NCBI RefSeq assembly: GCF_013408245.1
Contig: NZ_JACBYS010000002.1
Span: 248,001-312,000 of the forward strand
Direction: 5' to 3'
DNA from: Duganella sp. 1224
GTDB lineage: Bacteria; Pseudomonadota; Gammaproteobacteria; Burkholderiales; Burkholderiaceae_D
Length of the DNA stretch: 64,000 nt
Shown here: piece by piece, positions 29,261-38,351 of the stretch
Layout of the letters: every line of letters begins with the position of its first letter
Position numbering within the stretch: the first letter of the stretch is position 1
Program-made: the position numbers and the translations under genes
The notes under the pieces: generated by a model
Told to the model about the DNA's origin: nothing
Seen by the model: the letters and a program-made list of their open reading frames with translations, nothing else
The model's database searches: none

Positions 29261-30067
29261 ATGTTAATTAAACGCAAATCCATCGAAAAAGAAGAATCCT
29301 CGCGCCCGGCCGCGGCCAAGGCGGCGGACAAGCCGGCGCGCAAGCCGAAGTATGCGCCGGTGACCTTGTCGGAATTCGATGGCGTGCGCTATCTGCATTT
29401 CGGCACCGAGTGGGTGCAGGGCGCGATGCGCCTCCGCAAGCCCAACTGGCCGGAGCTGGAATACGCGCAGCAGATGATGGCCTGGATGCTGTGGCTGGAC
29501 CAGCCGCGCCGCATCGCCCAGCTCGGCCTGGGCACGGCCGCGCTGACCAAGTTCTGCCACGCCACCTTCCCCCAGGCGCAGGTGACGGCGGTGGAGCTCA
29601 ACCCATCGGTGATCGCCATCTGCGAGTCGATGTTCAAGCTGCCGCCCAACGATGACCGCCTGCAGGTGCTGGAGATGGACGCGCTGGACTTCGTCAACGA
29701 CCAGGCCAACGCCGACACGCTGGACGCGCTGCAGGTCGACCTGTACGACGCCACCGCGCGCGGCCCGGTGCTGGACACGCCGGCCTTCTACCAGGCCTGC
29801 AACGCCTGCCTGACCGACGACGGCGTGATGACCGTCAACCTGTTCGGCGACCACCCCAGCTACGCGCGCAACATCAAGGCCATCAAGTTCGCCTTTGCCC
29901 AGGTGATTTGCCTGCCGCAGGTGCATGATGGTAACGTGGTGGCGATCGCCTTCAAGCGCCCGCGCCGCATCGACCCGGACGCGCTCAAGGCGCGCGCCGC
30001 GCAGATCGTCGCCGACACCAGGCTGCCCGCCAAGTCCTGGGTCAAGGACATCGCGGCGGCAAACTAA
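29261..30067 (+). CDS. Spermidine-synthase-like methyltransferase-fold protein
   Basis: Protein of 268 aa with a Rossmann-like spermidine synthase fold. QLGLGTAALTKFCHATFP is motif I, AVELNPSVIAICESMF holds the acidic residue binding the nucleoside, and DLYDATARGP corresponds to the substrate-side loop. The usual SpeE tetrad (Asp-Asp) is not clearly conserved, so polyamine synthesis is doubtful. A lysine-rich N-terminal tail (residues 1-32) is unusual. It is followed 20 bases later by a GspE-type ATPase. Confidence 0.8.
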   Translation: MLIKRKSIEKEESSRPAAAKAADKPARKPKYAPVTLSEFDGVRYLHFGTEWVQGAMRLRKPNWPELEYAQQMMAWMLWLDQPRRIAQLGLGTAALTKFCHATFPQAQVTAVELNPSVIAICESMFKLPPNDDRLQVLEMDALDFVNDQANADTLDALQVDLYDATARGPVLDTPAFYQACNACLTDDGVMTVNLFGDHPSYARNIKAIKFAFAQVICLPQVHDGNVVAIAFKRPRRIDPDALKARAAQIVADTRLPAKSWVKDIAAAN

Positions 30068-30087
30068 CCTGAAAGGCGGCCGCACAG

Positions 30088-31890
30088 ATGAATTCAGCAA
30101 GCGCATCACCGGGCAAGGCGGCCCCGCTCGATCTGCAACAGATTTACACCTGGCTGCTGGCCGACGGCATGATACGCAAGGCCGAGGTCAAGGAGCTGTA
30201 CGCGCAAAGTTCGGCCATCCTGAAGAACACCAGCGGCTATATGCATCCGCTGTGCGCGGTGGCGCACGCCAAGCTGCTGTCGGCGCGGCCGCCGCACAAG
30301 CTGCTGACGCTGGACGCGCTGTGCGAGTGGCTGGCGGCGCGCGTCAACCTGCCCTTCATCCGCATCGATCCGCTGAAGATCGACTTCACCCGCGTGGCCG
30401 ACGTCATGTCGGCCAGCTACGCGGCGCGCTTCAACATCCTGCCGGTGGAACTGACCGCGGACACGCTGGTGGTGGCCACCGCCGATCCCTGCGCCCACGA
30501 ATGGGAGGCGGAAATCGCCAAGCTGTCGCGCCGCGCGGTGCGCCGCGTGATCGCCAACCCGCTCGACATCGCCCAGTACATCACCCAGTTCTTCAGCCTG
30601 GCCAAGTCGATCAAGAAGGCCAACAAGAGCGGCGGCAACGACCTCTCGCTGCGCAACAACTTCGAGCAGCTGGTGGAGCTGGGCAAGAACAACAAGCAGG
30701 TCGACGCCAACGACCAGCACGTGATCAACATCGTCGACTGGCTGTGGCAGTACGCCTTCGAGCAGCGCGCCTCCGACATCCACCTCGAACCCAAGCGCGA
30801 CCTGGCGGCGATCCGCTTCCGCATCGACGGCGTGCTGCACCAGGTGTACCAGGTGCCGGCGGTGGTGATGATCGCCATGACCGCGCGCATCAAGCTGCTG
30901 GGGCGCATGGACGTGATCGAGAAACGCCGCCCGCAGGACGGCCGCATCAAGACCCGCACCGCCGGCGGCCAGGAAGTCGAGCTGCGGCTGTCGACGCTGC
31001 CCACCGCCTTCGGCGAAAAGCTGGTGATGCGGATTTTCGATCCGGACGTGGTGGTCAAGACGCTGCCCGAACTGGGCTTCCCGCTGGACGACGCCCAGCG
31101 CTGGGACGCGCTGACCCAGCGCCCGCACGGCATCATCCTGGTCACCGGGCCGACCGGCTCCGGCAAGACCACCACGCTGTACACCACGCTGAAGGCGCTG
31201 GCCACGTCCGAGGTCAACGTCTGCACGGTGGAAGACCCGATCGAGATGGTCGAGCCGGCCTTCAACCAGATGCAGGTGCAGCCCGGCATCGAGCTGTCCT
31301 TCGCCGACGGCGTGCGGGCGCTGATGCGGCAGGACCCGGACATCATCATGGTCGGCGAGATCCGCGACCTGGCCACCGCCGAGATGGCGATCCAGGCGGC
31401 GCTGACCGGCCACCTGGTGCTGTCGACGCTGCACACCAACGACGCGCCGTCGGCCGTGATGCGGCTGCTGGAGCTGGGCGTGCCCTACTACCTGCTGGAA
31501 GCCACGCTGATCGGCATCATGGCGCAGCGGCTGGTGCGCACCTTGTGCGCGGACTGCAAGACCGCGGGCGGCGAACTGAGCGACGAAATCTGGCGCAGCC
31601 TGGCCGGCGCGTGGGACCTGCCCAAGCCGGCCACCGTGTACCAGCCGGTCGGCTGCCCCGAATGCCGCCAGACCGGCTACCGCGGCCGCACCGGCCTGTA
31701 TGAGCTGCTGACGGTCAGCGCCGCCTTCAGCGCCCAGGTGCGCGAGGAAACCGACCTGCCGGCGCTGCGCCGCCAGAGCATCGCCGACGGCATGAAACCG
31801 CTGCGCGTCGCCGGCGCGCTGAAGATCCAGGAGGGCGTGACCACCGCCGACGAGGTGCTGAAAGTGACCGCCGCGCTGGGCCTGCGCTAA
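30088..31890 (+). CDS. GspE/PilB-type secretion or pilus ATPase
   Basis: Cytoplasmic assembly ATPase of 600 aa. An N-terminal GspE/MshEN-like domain (about 40-170) precedes the ATPase core with Walker A GPTGSGKTT at 352-360, Asp box DPIEMVEPAFNQMQVQPGIE, Walker B QDPDIIMVGEIRD and His box STLHTNDAPS. Zinc-binding pairs CADC (about 488) and CPEC (about 523) are intact. No pilin, GspF/PilC or secretin gene is nearby, so it is an orphan locus and which system it powers is unknown. Confidence 0.93.
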   Translation: MNSASASPGKAAPLDLQQIYTWLLADGMIRKAEVKELYAQSSAILKNTSGYMHPLCAVAHAKLLSARPPHKLLTLDALCEWLAARVNLPFIRIDPLKIDFTRVADVMSASYAARFNILPVELTADTLVVATADPCAHEWEAEIAKLSRRAVRRVIANPLDIAQYITQFFSLAKSIKKANKSGGNDLSLRNNFEQLVELGKNNKQVDANDQHVINIVDWLWQYAFEQRASDIHLEPKRDLAAIRFRIDGVLHQVYQVPAVVMIAMTARIKLLGRMDVIEKRRPQDGRIKTRTAGGQEVELRLSTLPTAFGEKLVMRIFDPDVVVKTLPELGFPLDDAQRWDALTQRPHGIILVTGPTGSGKTTTLYTTLKALATSEVNVCTVEDPIEMVEPAFNQMQVQPGIELSFADGVRALMRQDPDIIMVGEIRDLATAEMAIQAALTGHLVLSTLHTNDAPSAVMRLLELGVPYYLLEATLIGIMAQRLVRTLCADCKTAGGELSDEIWRSLAGAWDLPKPATVYQPVGCPECRQTGYRGRTGLYELLTVSAAFSAQVREETDLPALRRQSIADGMKPLRVAGALKIQEGVTTADEVLKVTAALGLR

Positions 31891-31898
31891 AAAGCCCT

Positions 31899-31926
31899 TT
31901 GCAATTATCGCCGGGCTGTATATAAT
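31899..31926 (+). promoter_or_regulatory. tRNA-Lys promoter
   Basis: TTGCAA (31899-31904) and TATAAT (31921-31926) with a 16-base spacer lie 14 bases before the tRNA. Confidence 0.82.
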
Positions 31927-31940
31927 ACGGCCTCTTTCGG

Positions 31941-32016
31941 GGGTCGTTAGCTCAGCTGGTAGAGCAGCGGACTTTTAATCCGTTGGTCGCAGGTTCGAAT
32001 CCCGCACGGCCTACCA
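31941..32016 (+). tRNA. tRNA-Lys (anticodon TTT)
   Basis: A 76-nt cloverleaf with encoded CCA. The anticodon loop is CTTTTAA, giving TTT. D-arm, anticodon arm and TTCGAAT loop are normal. Three positions of the 3' half look altered: the T-stem GCAGG/CCCGC has an A-C mismatch at its third pair, and the acceptor stem GGGTCGT/ACGGCCT has G-U at 1-72 and U-G at 4-69. It has its own promoter and terminator and so appears expressed. Confidence 0.95.
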
Positions 32017-32026
32017 CCGAATTCCT

Positions 32027-32057
32027 AAAAAAGCTTCCGCTCAGGAAGCTTTTTTTT
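32027..32057 (+). terminator. tRNA-Lys terminator
   Basis: AAGCTTCC and GGAAGCTT form an 8-bp stem (32031-32038 and 32044-32051), followed by a long T-run to 32057. Confidence 0.92.
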
Positions 32058-32132
32058 CGCCCCCACGCCATCGGGCAGGCCGCTGGTGTAAGCTAGCGGC
32101 ACAGCGCGCGAGGCGCCACTTCTGGGGATGGT

Positions 32133-32909
32133 ATGGCAGGCAAATACGGCATGGGGACCGCGCTGCTGGTGGCAGCCTGCTGGGTGTCCCCGCCGGCCGT
32201 GTGTGGCGCCGACGCGCCGCTGCCGCTGCGCATCGCCGCCCAGGAAGGCTCGGAACCCAAATTCGTCGCCGAGGGCGACAAGATCGGCGGCCTGTGCATC
32301 GACATCCTGCGCGCCGTCGAGGCCATCGATCCGGGCCTGCGCTTCGTCGGCGACCAGCAATGGAAACCGCTGATCCGCGTCATCAGCGAACTGGCCAACG
32401 GCAGCGAGGACGTGGCCTGCGCGCTGCAGCGCACGCCGCAGCGCGAGCAGCAGTTCCATTTCATCGGCCCGGCGCTGTTCACCATCGATTACCACTTCCT
32501 GGCGCGCAGCGACGACAACGTCGTCATCACCAGCTGGGACGACGTGCGCAGGCTGGGGCCGGACACGGTGGTGCTGGTCAACCGCGGCTACGCCGCCGGC
32601 GAGATCATCGGCGCCATGGGCAACTTCAAGGTGGACGCCAGCTCGCCGCGCGCGGAGCTGAACCTGCACAAGCTGATGATCGGCCGCGGCCGCCTGTACT
32701 TCCATCGCGGCCCCGGCCTGCACCAGCTGCTGGCGCGCACCGGCACCGCCGGCCAGGTGCGCATCCTGCCGCAGGTCATGTACAGCGCCAAGTTATACTT
32801 CGCTGCCAGCAAGCAGCTGGACCGCAAGATCAGCGAGCGTCTCGCCAGCGCGCTGTTCGCGCTGGAAAAAAAAGGTGAACTGGAAAGGCTGATGCGTAAA
32901 TGGGATTGA
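32133..32909 (+). CDS. Periplasmic solute-binding protein, family 3-like (copy A)
   Basis: Secreted protein of 258 aa with a signal peptide (ends near residue 25, VCGA-D) and a SBP_bac_3 domain. Typical blocks are IGGLCIDILRAVEAI, ALQRTPQREQQFHFIGPALF and VVLVNRGYAAGEIIG. Two cysteines (CID and CAL) are kept in both copies. It overlaps the next gene by 10 bases. Neither a permease nor an ATPase is adjacent; a sensory or non-transport role is possible. Confidence 0.85.
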   Translation: MAGKYGMGTALLVAACWVSPPAVCGADAPLPLRIAAQEGSEPKFVAEGDKIGGLCIDILRAVEAIDPGLRFVGDQQWKPLIRVISELANGSEDVACALQRTPQREQQFHFIGPALFTIDYHFLARSDDNVVITSWDDVRRLGPDTVVLVNRGYAAGEIIGAMGNFKVDASSPRAELNLHKLMIGRGRLYFHRGPGLHQLLARTGTAGQVRILPQVMYSAKLYFAASKQLDRKISERLASALFALEKKGELERLMRKWD

Positions 32910-33679
32910 ATCGCGTGACACGATGGCTGGCGGCGGCGCTGCTGGGCGCCGCCATGGCGCTGGCGCCGGCGGCGCGGGCCAAGCCGGCCGTGCTGAAGGT
33001 GGTGGCGCAGGAGGGCACCGAGCCCAAGTACATCCCGGCCGGCATCGGCCGCGTGGTCGGCCTGTGCGTCGACCTGTACCGCGCCATCGAGCGCGTCGAT
33101 CCCGGCATCGTGTTCGAGGGCGACCAGCAGTGGACGCCGGCGCTGCAGGCGCTGTCGCAGCTGGCCAGCCACCAGAGCGACGCGCTGTGCGCGGCGCAAC
33201 GCACCGACGAGCGCGCGCGCCAGTACGTGTTCCTCGATCCGCCGCTGTTCCAGTTCCGCTACCAGCTGATCGCGCGCGCCGACGACCCGGCCGTCATCGC
33301 CGGCTGGGACGACGTGCGCAAGCTCGGCGCCCAGGGCGTGGTGCTGATCAACCGCGGCTACACCACGCCGGACATGATGGAGCGCCTCGCCGGCCTGCGC
33401 GTCGACGCCGACGCCACCACCCCGGCCGCCAACCTGCACAAGCTGGTGACCGGGCGCGGCCGCTTCTTCCTGCACCGCGCGCCCGGCATGCAGGGCTTCA
33501 TCGACCGCGCCGGCGTGGCCGCCAAGGTCAGGATCCTGCCAACGGTGCTGGCCACCACCAATGTCTACATGGCGATGGGCAGCCACGTCGATCCGGCGCT
33601 GCGGCTGCGGGTGCAGCGCGCGCTGGAACAGCTGCAGAAAAACGGCGAGCTGGCGCGGCTGCTGCACAAGTGGGAATGA
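32900..33679 (+). CDS. Periplasmic solute-binding protein, family 3-like (copy B)
   Basis: A paralogue of copy A of 259 aa, alignable over its length: AQEGTEPKYIPAG, GLCVDLYRAIERVDPGI, FEGDQQWTPALQALSQLA, LINRGYTTPDMM and NLHKLVTGRGRFFLHRAPGM all have counterparts. The signal peptide ends near residue 30 (ARA-K). The ATG lies inside the end of copy A, so translation is coupled. The pair looks like an old tandem duplication. No transporter partner is present. The convergent phzF-like gene ends 8 bases away. Confidence 0.85.
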   Translation: MGLNRVTRWLAAALLGAAMALAPAARAKPAVLKVVAQEGTEPKYIPAGIGRVVGLCVDLYRAIERVDPGIVFEGDQQWTPALQALSQLASHQSDALCAAQRTDERARQYVFLDPPLFQFRYQLIARADDPAVIAGWDDVRKLGAQGVVLINRGYTTPDMMERLAGLRVDADATTPAANLHKLVTGRGRFFLHRAPGMQGFIDRAGVAAKVRILPTVLATTNVYMAMGSHVDPALRLRVQRALEQLQKNGELARLLHKWE

Positions 33680-33687
33680 GCGGCGCC

Positions 33688-34533
33688 CTACTCGCCCAGC
33701 CAGCGGGCGCTGCCGGCGACGCGGATCGAGCTGCCGCGCTCTGACGGAATCTGCACCTGCAGGTGGCACGGCGCGCCCATGTCCTCACCCTGGATGATGT
33801 CGATGGCGCCGCCGTGCGGCCAGTCGAGGTCGCGCAGATAGCCGGCCAGGGCCGCCGCCGCCGCGCCGGTGGCCGGATCCTCGTACACGCCGCCGGAGGC
33901 GAACGGATTGCGCGCGTGGAAGCGCTGCGGCGTTTCGGCGTAGATCAGCGAGATGGTGGCAAAGCCGTAGCGGCGCATCAGCTCGCGCCCCGCGTTCAGC
34001 TCGTAGCGCATGGCGCGCAGCTTGTCGCGGCTTTGCAGCGCCAGGATCAGGTGCTGGGCGCCGCCGTTGGCCACCGCCGGCGGAATGCGGTCGTCCAGAT
34101 CGGCCAGCGTGTAGCCGAACAGCGCCAGCGCCTCGCGCACCAGCGTCGGCGTGGCCGGCGCGCTGGAGGTGGCCGGCGACTGCAGCGCCGCGTGCGCGCC
34201 GTTGGCATGGGCGCGGCCCTCGACCGTCACGCGCGCGTGGTTGGTGGTCAGCGGGAAGATGCCGTCGCCATTCTGCTGCGCCAGCACGGCGCCCAGCGCG
34301 ATGGTGGCGTGGCCGCAGAACGGCACCTCGCCGTCCGGCGAGAAATAGCGCACCCGCCAGCCATCCTCGTGCGGGGCGGCAAACACCGTTTCCGAATACC
34401 CCATTTCCGCGGCGATGCGCTGCATGGCCGGCTCCTCCGGCAGCGCGGCGCGGATCATGACGCCGGCCGGATTGCCACCCTGCTCGCCGGCGGTAAAAGC
34501 GGCGACCTTGTGCACCTTGGTAATCGTCTGCAT
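33688..34533 (-). CDS. PhzF-family isomerase
   Basis: Protein of 281 aa with the two-domain diaminopimelate-epimerase fold. The catalytic glutamate is in MGYSETVFA (about residue 48). GEVPFCGHATIALGAVLA and YEDPATGAAAAALAGYL are the two family signatures. No phenazine genes are near, so it is one of the many non-phenazine PhzF proteins of unknown substrate. Confidence 0.9.
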   Translation of the reverse strand: MQTITKVHKVAAFTAGEQGGNPAGVMIRAALPEEPAMQRIAAEMGYSETVFAAPHEDGWRVRYFSPDGEVPFCGHATIALGAVLAQQNGDGIFPLTTNHARVTVEGRAHANGAHAALQSPATSSAPATPTLVREALALFGYTLADLDDRIPPAVANGGAQHLILALQSRDKLRAMRYELNAGRELMRRYGFATISLIYAETPQRFHARNPFASGGVYEDPATGAAAAALAGYLRDLDWPHGGAIDIIQGEDMGAPCHLQVQIPSERGSSIRVAGSARWLGE

Positions 34534-34632
34534 GTTGTCTCCTGGCGTGAAAGTTACTGCTGGTTAGGCCCCTTCCACATGACTATACCGCGACTTGCGG
34601 TTCCCGCCCTCATCATTTCGGCCCAGTTGACG

Positions 34633-34730
34633 CAACTCCGGGGTCAGGTCCTCCATTTCTACACGGCCTCTACCGTACGCGAGCGTACGGTAGAGGCCGT
34701 GTAGAAATGGAGGACCTGACCCCGGAGTTG
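34633..34730. repeat. 98-bp near-perfect palindrome
   Basis: Arms of 48 bp (34633-34680 and 34683-34730) are exactly complementary and enclose just GA. The arm begins CAACTCCGGGGTCAGG and ends CCGTACGC at the centre. The right arm abuts the stop codon of the metallophosphoesterase gene (34731). The GGGGTCAG part recalls the 30-bp repeat family, but the rest is unrelated. It may be a recent fold-back insertion of a REP-type element. Confidence 0.92.
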
Positions 34731-36869
34731 TTAGTTGAAGCTGAGGGCGCTGCTGCTGGCGTTGCTGAGCTTTTGTGCTTTCAGGTCGATGGTGAAGTGG
34801 TCGCTGGGCTTGCCCGAGCCCAGGCCTTTCAGGATCGCGAACACTTGCTTGAACTGCGACTGGAACGCGACGTGCACCGGGTTCTGGTCGGACAGCTGGT
34901 CGCCTACCTTGAGGATCGCCGCCGGCGCGGCCGGGAAGGCGTTCATCAGCACCTTGTATTGCGCCACCCGCTCGGCGCCCATGTCGCGCAAGGCCAGCTC
35001 GCCGGCGTACACGGTGCGGTGGAAGTCGCCATAGAACTCGTAGGCGCTGATCTTGGCGAAGTCGGCCAGCTTGAGGTTGGCGGCGGCCGCCACTTGCTCG
35101 GCCTTGGCAGTGGCGGTGGCCCAGTCGGCCGTCAACTGGCTGGCGGCCACGCTGTCGCCGGCCGGCGTGCCCTTGGCGGCGCAGGCGGCGCTGATCGGCA
35201 GCACCGACGGGTTGTCTTTCAGCTGCGCCAGCGTGACCCTGGTTTGCAGTTGCGACAGGATCAGCATCTGCCGCGCGTCCAGCGACATCGCCGCCTCCTT
35301 CATTTCGCACGGCCAGTAATCGCCCATGAAGCGCAGGCGCGACAGTTCGCCGAAGTAGGTGCGGGTGAATTCGCCATACGATTTGCTGTCGAGGATGCCG
35401 CGGTTCCAGCGCTTGGCGACATCGCCGGCGGCGCTGCTGCCTTGCAGGTAGTCGTATTCGACCTGGTACAGCGGGAACAACTCGTTGTGGCGCGCCACGT
35501 TGTTGAGGCCGACCGTCTGCACGTCGACCACGTCCTTGCTCTGGTAGCTGACGATCTTGTACGCCGCGCCAAACACCGCCAGCGACGGCGACTGCACGTT
35601 GACCAGGTAGTTGCCGGCGCTGTCCTTGTAGTCGTTGGTGCCGTTGAAGTGCATGTGACCGCCGATGTGCAGCGGCAGGCCGGTGGCGGCCAGCGCGGCG
35701 GTGGTGGCGGCGGCCGGCATGCGCGACACCTGGAACGCGCCCGGCTTGAACACGGCCTTCATGGCGTCGGTCTGGTTGGCGTAGAAGTCCATGGTCGGGT
35801 AGTGCGAGAAGGCCATCAGCTGCTTGCCCTGGGCCTTGGCGCGTGCGGCCACCGACTTGATCCATTCCATCTGGTGGAGCTTGTGGGTCTGCACCTTGTT
35901 CCAGCCGGCGTCGCCGGCGTTGTCGAAGCCCTTGAAGGCGGTCGGATTGGCCGGATCGAAGTTGGCGTTGGGCACGTGGACGTTGGCGTCCAGCGCCAGC
36001 AGCCAGATGCCCTTGACCGGCTCGACCAGGTAGCTGGCGTCGATGATGCTGGTGCAGCGGCTGTAGGTCTTGCCGGCCACCTTGTACTTGCCGCCCTCGC
36101 CTTCGGCGCAGATGTCGAACTTGCGCTTGCTGAGGTCGGCCGCGGCGGCGGCGGCGTCGTAGCTGTACTTGTTGTCGGCGTAGCTGGTGAACGGGGTTTC
36201 CCAGTAGACGTCGTTCTTGTTGGGCGCGTAGCCAAATTCGGCCAGCTTGGTCAGCAGCTTGTCGTAGCCCTGCTCCATCAACTGGTTGGTGCACACCACG
36301 GCCGGATCCTTGGCCTTGCAGGCGGCGCTGTTGACGGCGTAGATTTTCTGTTCCTTGCCATCCTTGGTCAGGAAATCGTTCTTGCCGGCCTCGTCGTCAT
36401 CGTACGGCTCGTTGGGGTCGTGGTTGCCGGGCGCGATGAAGAAGCGCATGCCCTTGGCCTGGTATTCGTGCAGGATGTCGGCCAGGCCGTCGATGTTGAT
36501 CGGCTGGGCGTCGTCCGAGATGTCGCCCGGCAGCGCCACCAGGCGCAGGCCCTTGGCGTAGGCGTCGTCCAGCGCGGCGCGGAAGGCGAAGTAGTTTTCG
36601 TTGAACAGCCGGGTCGAGGTCAGCTCGGCGTACATGGTGCGGATGGTGGCGTTCTTGCCGTCCTTGGTCGGAATGCCGGCAAATTGCGTGCTCTTCAGGT
36701 CGCCGTAGATGTTCTCGAAGTGGACGTCGCTCATGAAGGCGACGGCGGTCTGGTTGACCGTGTCGGCCGGCGCGGCGGCGGCGGCCGGTTGGCTGTCGCT
36801 GCCGCAGGCGGCCAGCAGCGCGGCAATGGCGACGGCCGAGAGGGCCGCCGCCGGCAGGGCGTAACGCAT
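34731..36869 (-). CDS. Calcineurin-like metallophosphoesterase lipoprotein
   Basis: Large secreted phosphoesterase of 712 aa. The N-terminal signal with LLAAC (Cys near residue 22) indicates a lipoprotein. Metal-binding motifs are MSDVHFENIYGD (about 43), GDISDD, GNHDP (about 150), SHYPTM and GGHMHF (about 400). A long C-terminal helical region (about 470-712) has no obvious family. The start is the ATG at 36869 with GGAG upstream. It resembles acid sphingomyelinase-like enzymes in layout. The substrate is unknown. It is a single gene, with a palindrome at its stop. Confidence 0.88.
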   Translation of the reverse strand: MRYALPAAALSAVAIAALLAACGSDSQPAAAAAPADTVNQTAVAFMSDVHFENIYGDLKSTQFAGIPTKDGKNATIRTMYAELTSTRLFNENYFAFRAALDDAYAKGLRLVALPGDISDDAQPINIDGLADILHEYQAKGMRFFIAPGNHDPNEPYDDDEAGKNDFLTKDGKEQKIYAVNSAACKAKDPAVVCTNQLMEQGYDKLLTKLAEFGYAPNKNDVYWETPFTSYADNKYSYDAAAAAADLSKRKFDICAEGEGGKYKVAGKTYSRCTSIIDASYLVEPVKGIWLLALDANVHVPNANFDPANPTAFKGFDNAGDAGWNKVQTHKLHQMEWIKSVAARAKAQGKQLMAFSHYPTMDFYANQTDAMKAVFKPGAFQVSRMPAAATTAALAATGLPLHIGGHMHFNGTNDYKDSAGNYLVNVQSPSLAVFGAAYKIVSYQSKDVVDVQTVGLNNVARHNELFPLYQVEYDYLQGSSAAGDVAKRWNRGILDSKSYGEFTRTYFGELSRLRFMGDYWPCEMKEAAMSLDARQMLILSQLQTRVTLAQLKDNPSVLPISAACAAKGTPAGDSVAASQLTADWATATAKAEQVAAAANLKLADFAKISAYEFYGDFHRTVYAGELALRDMGAERVAQYKVLMNAFPAAPAAILKVGDQLSDQNPVHVAFQSQFKQVFAILKGLGSGKPSDHFTIDLKAQKLSNASSSALSFN

Positions 36870-36956
36870 ACAAAACTCCATCAGGCTGGTTGCAAACCGG
36901 CGCATTGTCACACCGGCAAATGACAACCTGATTACATTTTGGAAGCGCTCCCAGGC

Positions 36957-38264
36957 TTATGCGGCGCGCGCCGCGGCCGGGGCGGCGGCACTGGCGGCGG
37001 CCGGCTTGCGGATCAGCCAGATGATGGCGGCGGCCAGCAGGCAGGCGGCGCCGGCGGCGAACAGCGCCGGGTTATAGGTCAGCAGCAGGGTGCGCACGCG
37101 ACCGGCGCCATAGGCGGCCACTGCCGCGCCGAGCTGGTGGGCGGCGAAGATCCAGCCGAACACCATGCCGGCCTTTTCCTTGCCGAAGGTGGCGCCGGCC
37201 AGGCGCACGGTCGGCGGCACGGTGGCGATCCAGTCGAGGCCGTAGAACATGGCAAACACCGACAGGCCGTACAGCGTGAACTCGGAATACGGCAGCCACA
37301 GCAGCGACAAGCCGCGCAGGCCGTAGTACATGAACAGCAGCTTGCGGTTGTCGTAGCGGTCCGACAGCCAGCCGGAGGCGATGGTGCCGACCAGGTCGAA
37401 GGCGCCCATCATGGCCAGCACCGAGGCGGCCGGCACCGGACCGAGGCCGGCGTCGCCGCACAGCGAGATGAAGTGGGTCTGGATCAGGCCGTTGGTGCTG
37501 AGGCCGCAGATGAAGAAGGTGCCGGCCAGCACCCAGAACACGCGGCTGCGCGCGGCCTCGGCCAGGATGCGGAACGGCGTGGCCAGCGTGATGTGCATGG
37601 CCGGCGCGGCGGGCGCCACGCTGCCGGGGGCGGCGCCGTAGGGCGCCAGGCCGACGTCGGCTGGCCGGTTGCGCATCAGCAGGAACACCGCCACCGCCAT
37701 CAGCGCGCAGGCGCTCAGCACCGGCAGCACGGCCAGGCGCCAGCCGTAGTGCTCGATCATCCACGCGCCGACCGGCAGGAAGATCAGCTGGCCGGTGGCC
37801 GAGCTGGCCGTGAGGATGCCGACCACCAGGCCGCGGTGCTGGTCGAACCAGCGGTTGGACACCACCGCGCTCAGCACCAGCGCGGTCAGGCCGGAGCCGA
37901 CGCCAAGCATGATGCCCCAGAACAGCACCAGCTGCCAGAACTGGGTCATTTGCGTGGCCAGCGCCATGCCGGCCGCCACCAGCGTCAGCGCGGTGACGAC
38001 GACGTTGCGCAGGCCGAAGCGCTCCATCAGGATGGCGGCGAACGGGCCCATCAGGCCAAACAGCGCGAAGCGCACCGCCAGCGCGGACGAGATCTGTTCG
38101 ACGTCCCAGCCGAATTCTTTCGACAGCGGTTGCAGCAGCGCGCCGGGCAGGCCCAGCGCGGCGGACGAGCTGAGCGCGGTCAGGAAGGTCACCGCGACGA
38201 TGACCCAGGAGTAGTGCAGGCCGCGCCGGTGCAGCCAGGTGGATAGGGGTTGTGCGAACATCAT
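36957..38264 (-). CDS. MFS transporter
   Basis: Membrane transporter of 435 aa with 12 predicted helices in two halves (loop after VGLAPYGAAPGSVAPAAPAM). The start is the ATG at 38264, which has GAGG 4 bases upstream; three further residues upstream are the alternative. It resembles the monocarboxylate/oxalate-formate type subfamily but substrate cannot be told. Its promoter has an embedded palindrome, so expression is likely inducible. Confidence 0.9.
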   Translation of the reverse strand: MMFAQPLSTWLHRRGLHYSWVIVAVTFLTALSSSAALGLPGALLQPLSKEFGWDVEQISSALAVRFALFGLMGPFAAILMERFGLRNVVVTALTLVAAGMALATQMTQFWQLVLFWGIMLGVGSGLTALVLSAVVSNRWFDQHRGLVVGILTASSATGQLIFLPVGAWMIEHYGWRLAVLPVLSACALMAVAVFLLMRNRPADVGLAPYGAAPGSVAPAAPAMHITLATPFRILAEAARSRVFWVLAGTFFICGLSTNGLIQTHFISLCGDAGLGPVPAASVLAMMGAFDLVGTIASGWLSDRYDNRKLLFMYYGLRGLSLLWLPYSEFTLYGLSVFAMFYGLDWIATVPPTVRLAGATFGKEKAGMVFGWIFAAHQLGAAVAAYGAGRVRTLLLTYNPALFAAGAACLLAAAIIWLIRKPAAASAAAPAAARAA

Positions 38265-38308
38265 GTTCCTCATGCGGGCAATGCGCGCGGGAGGCGCGCT
38301 TGCCTTGC

Positions 38309-38337
38309 ATTTTAAATGATGATCATCATGAATACAA
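38309..38337 (-). promoter_or_regulatory. MFS promoter with operator in the spacer
   Basis: On the minus strand -35 is TTGTAT (38337-38332) and -10 TAAAAT (38314-38309), with a 17-base spacer. The spacer contains a perfect 14-bp palindrome, ATGATGATCATCAT (38316-38329), in a position that would let a repressor block RNA polymerase. The regulator is unknown; no regulator gene is adjacent. Confidence 0.65.
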
Positions 38338-38351
38338 CCAGAATCAAGTTT

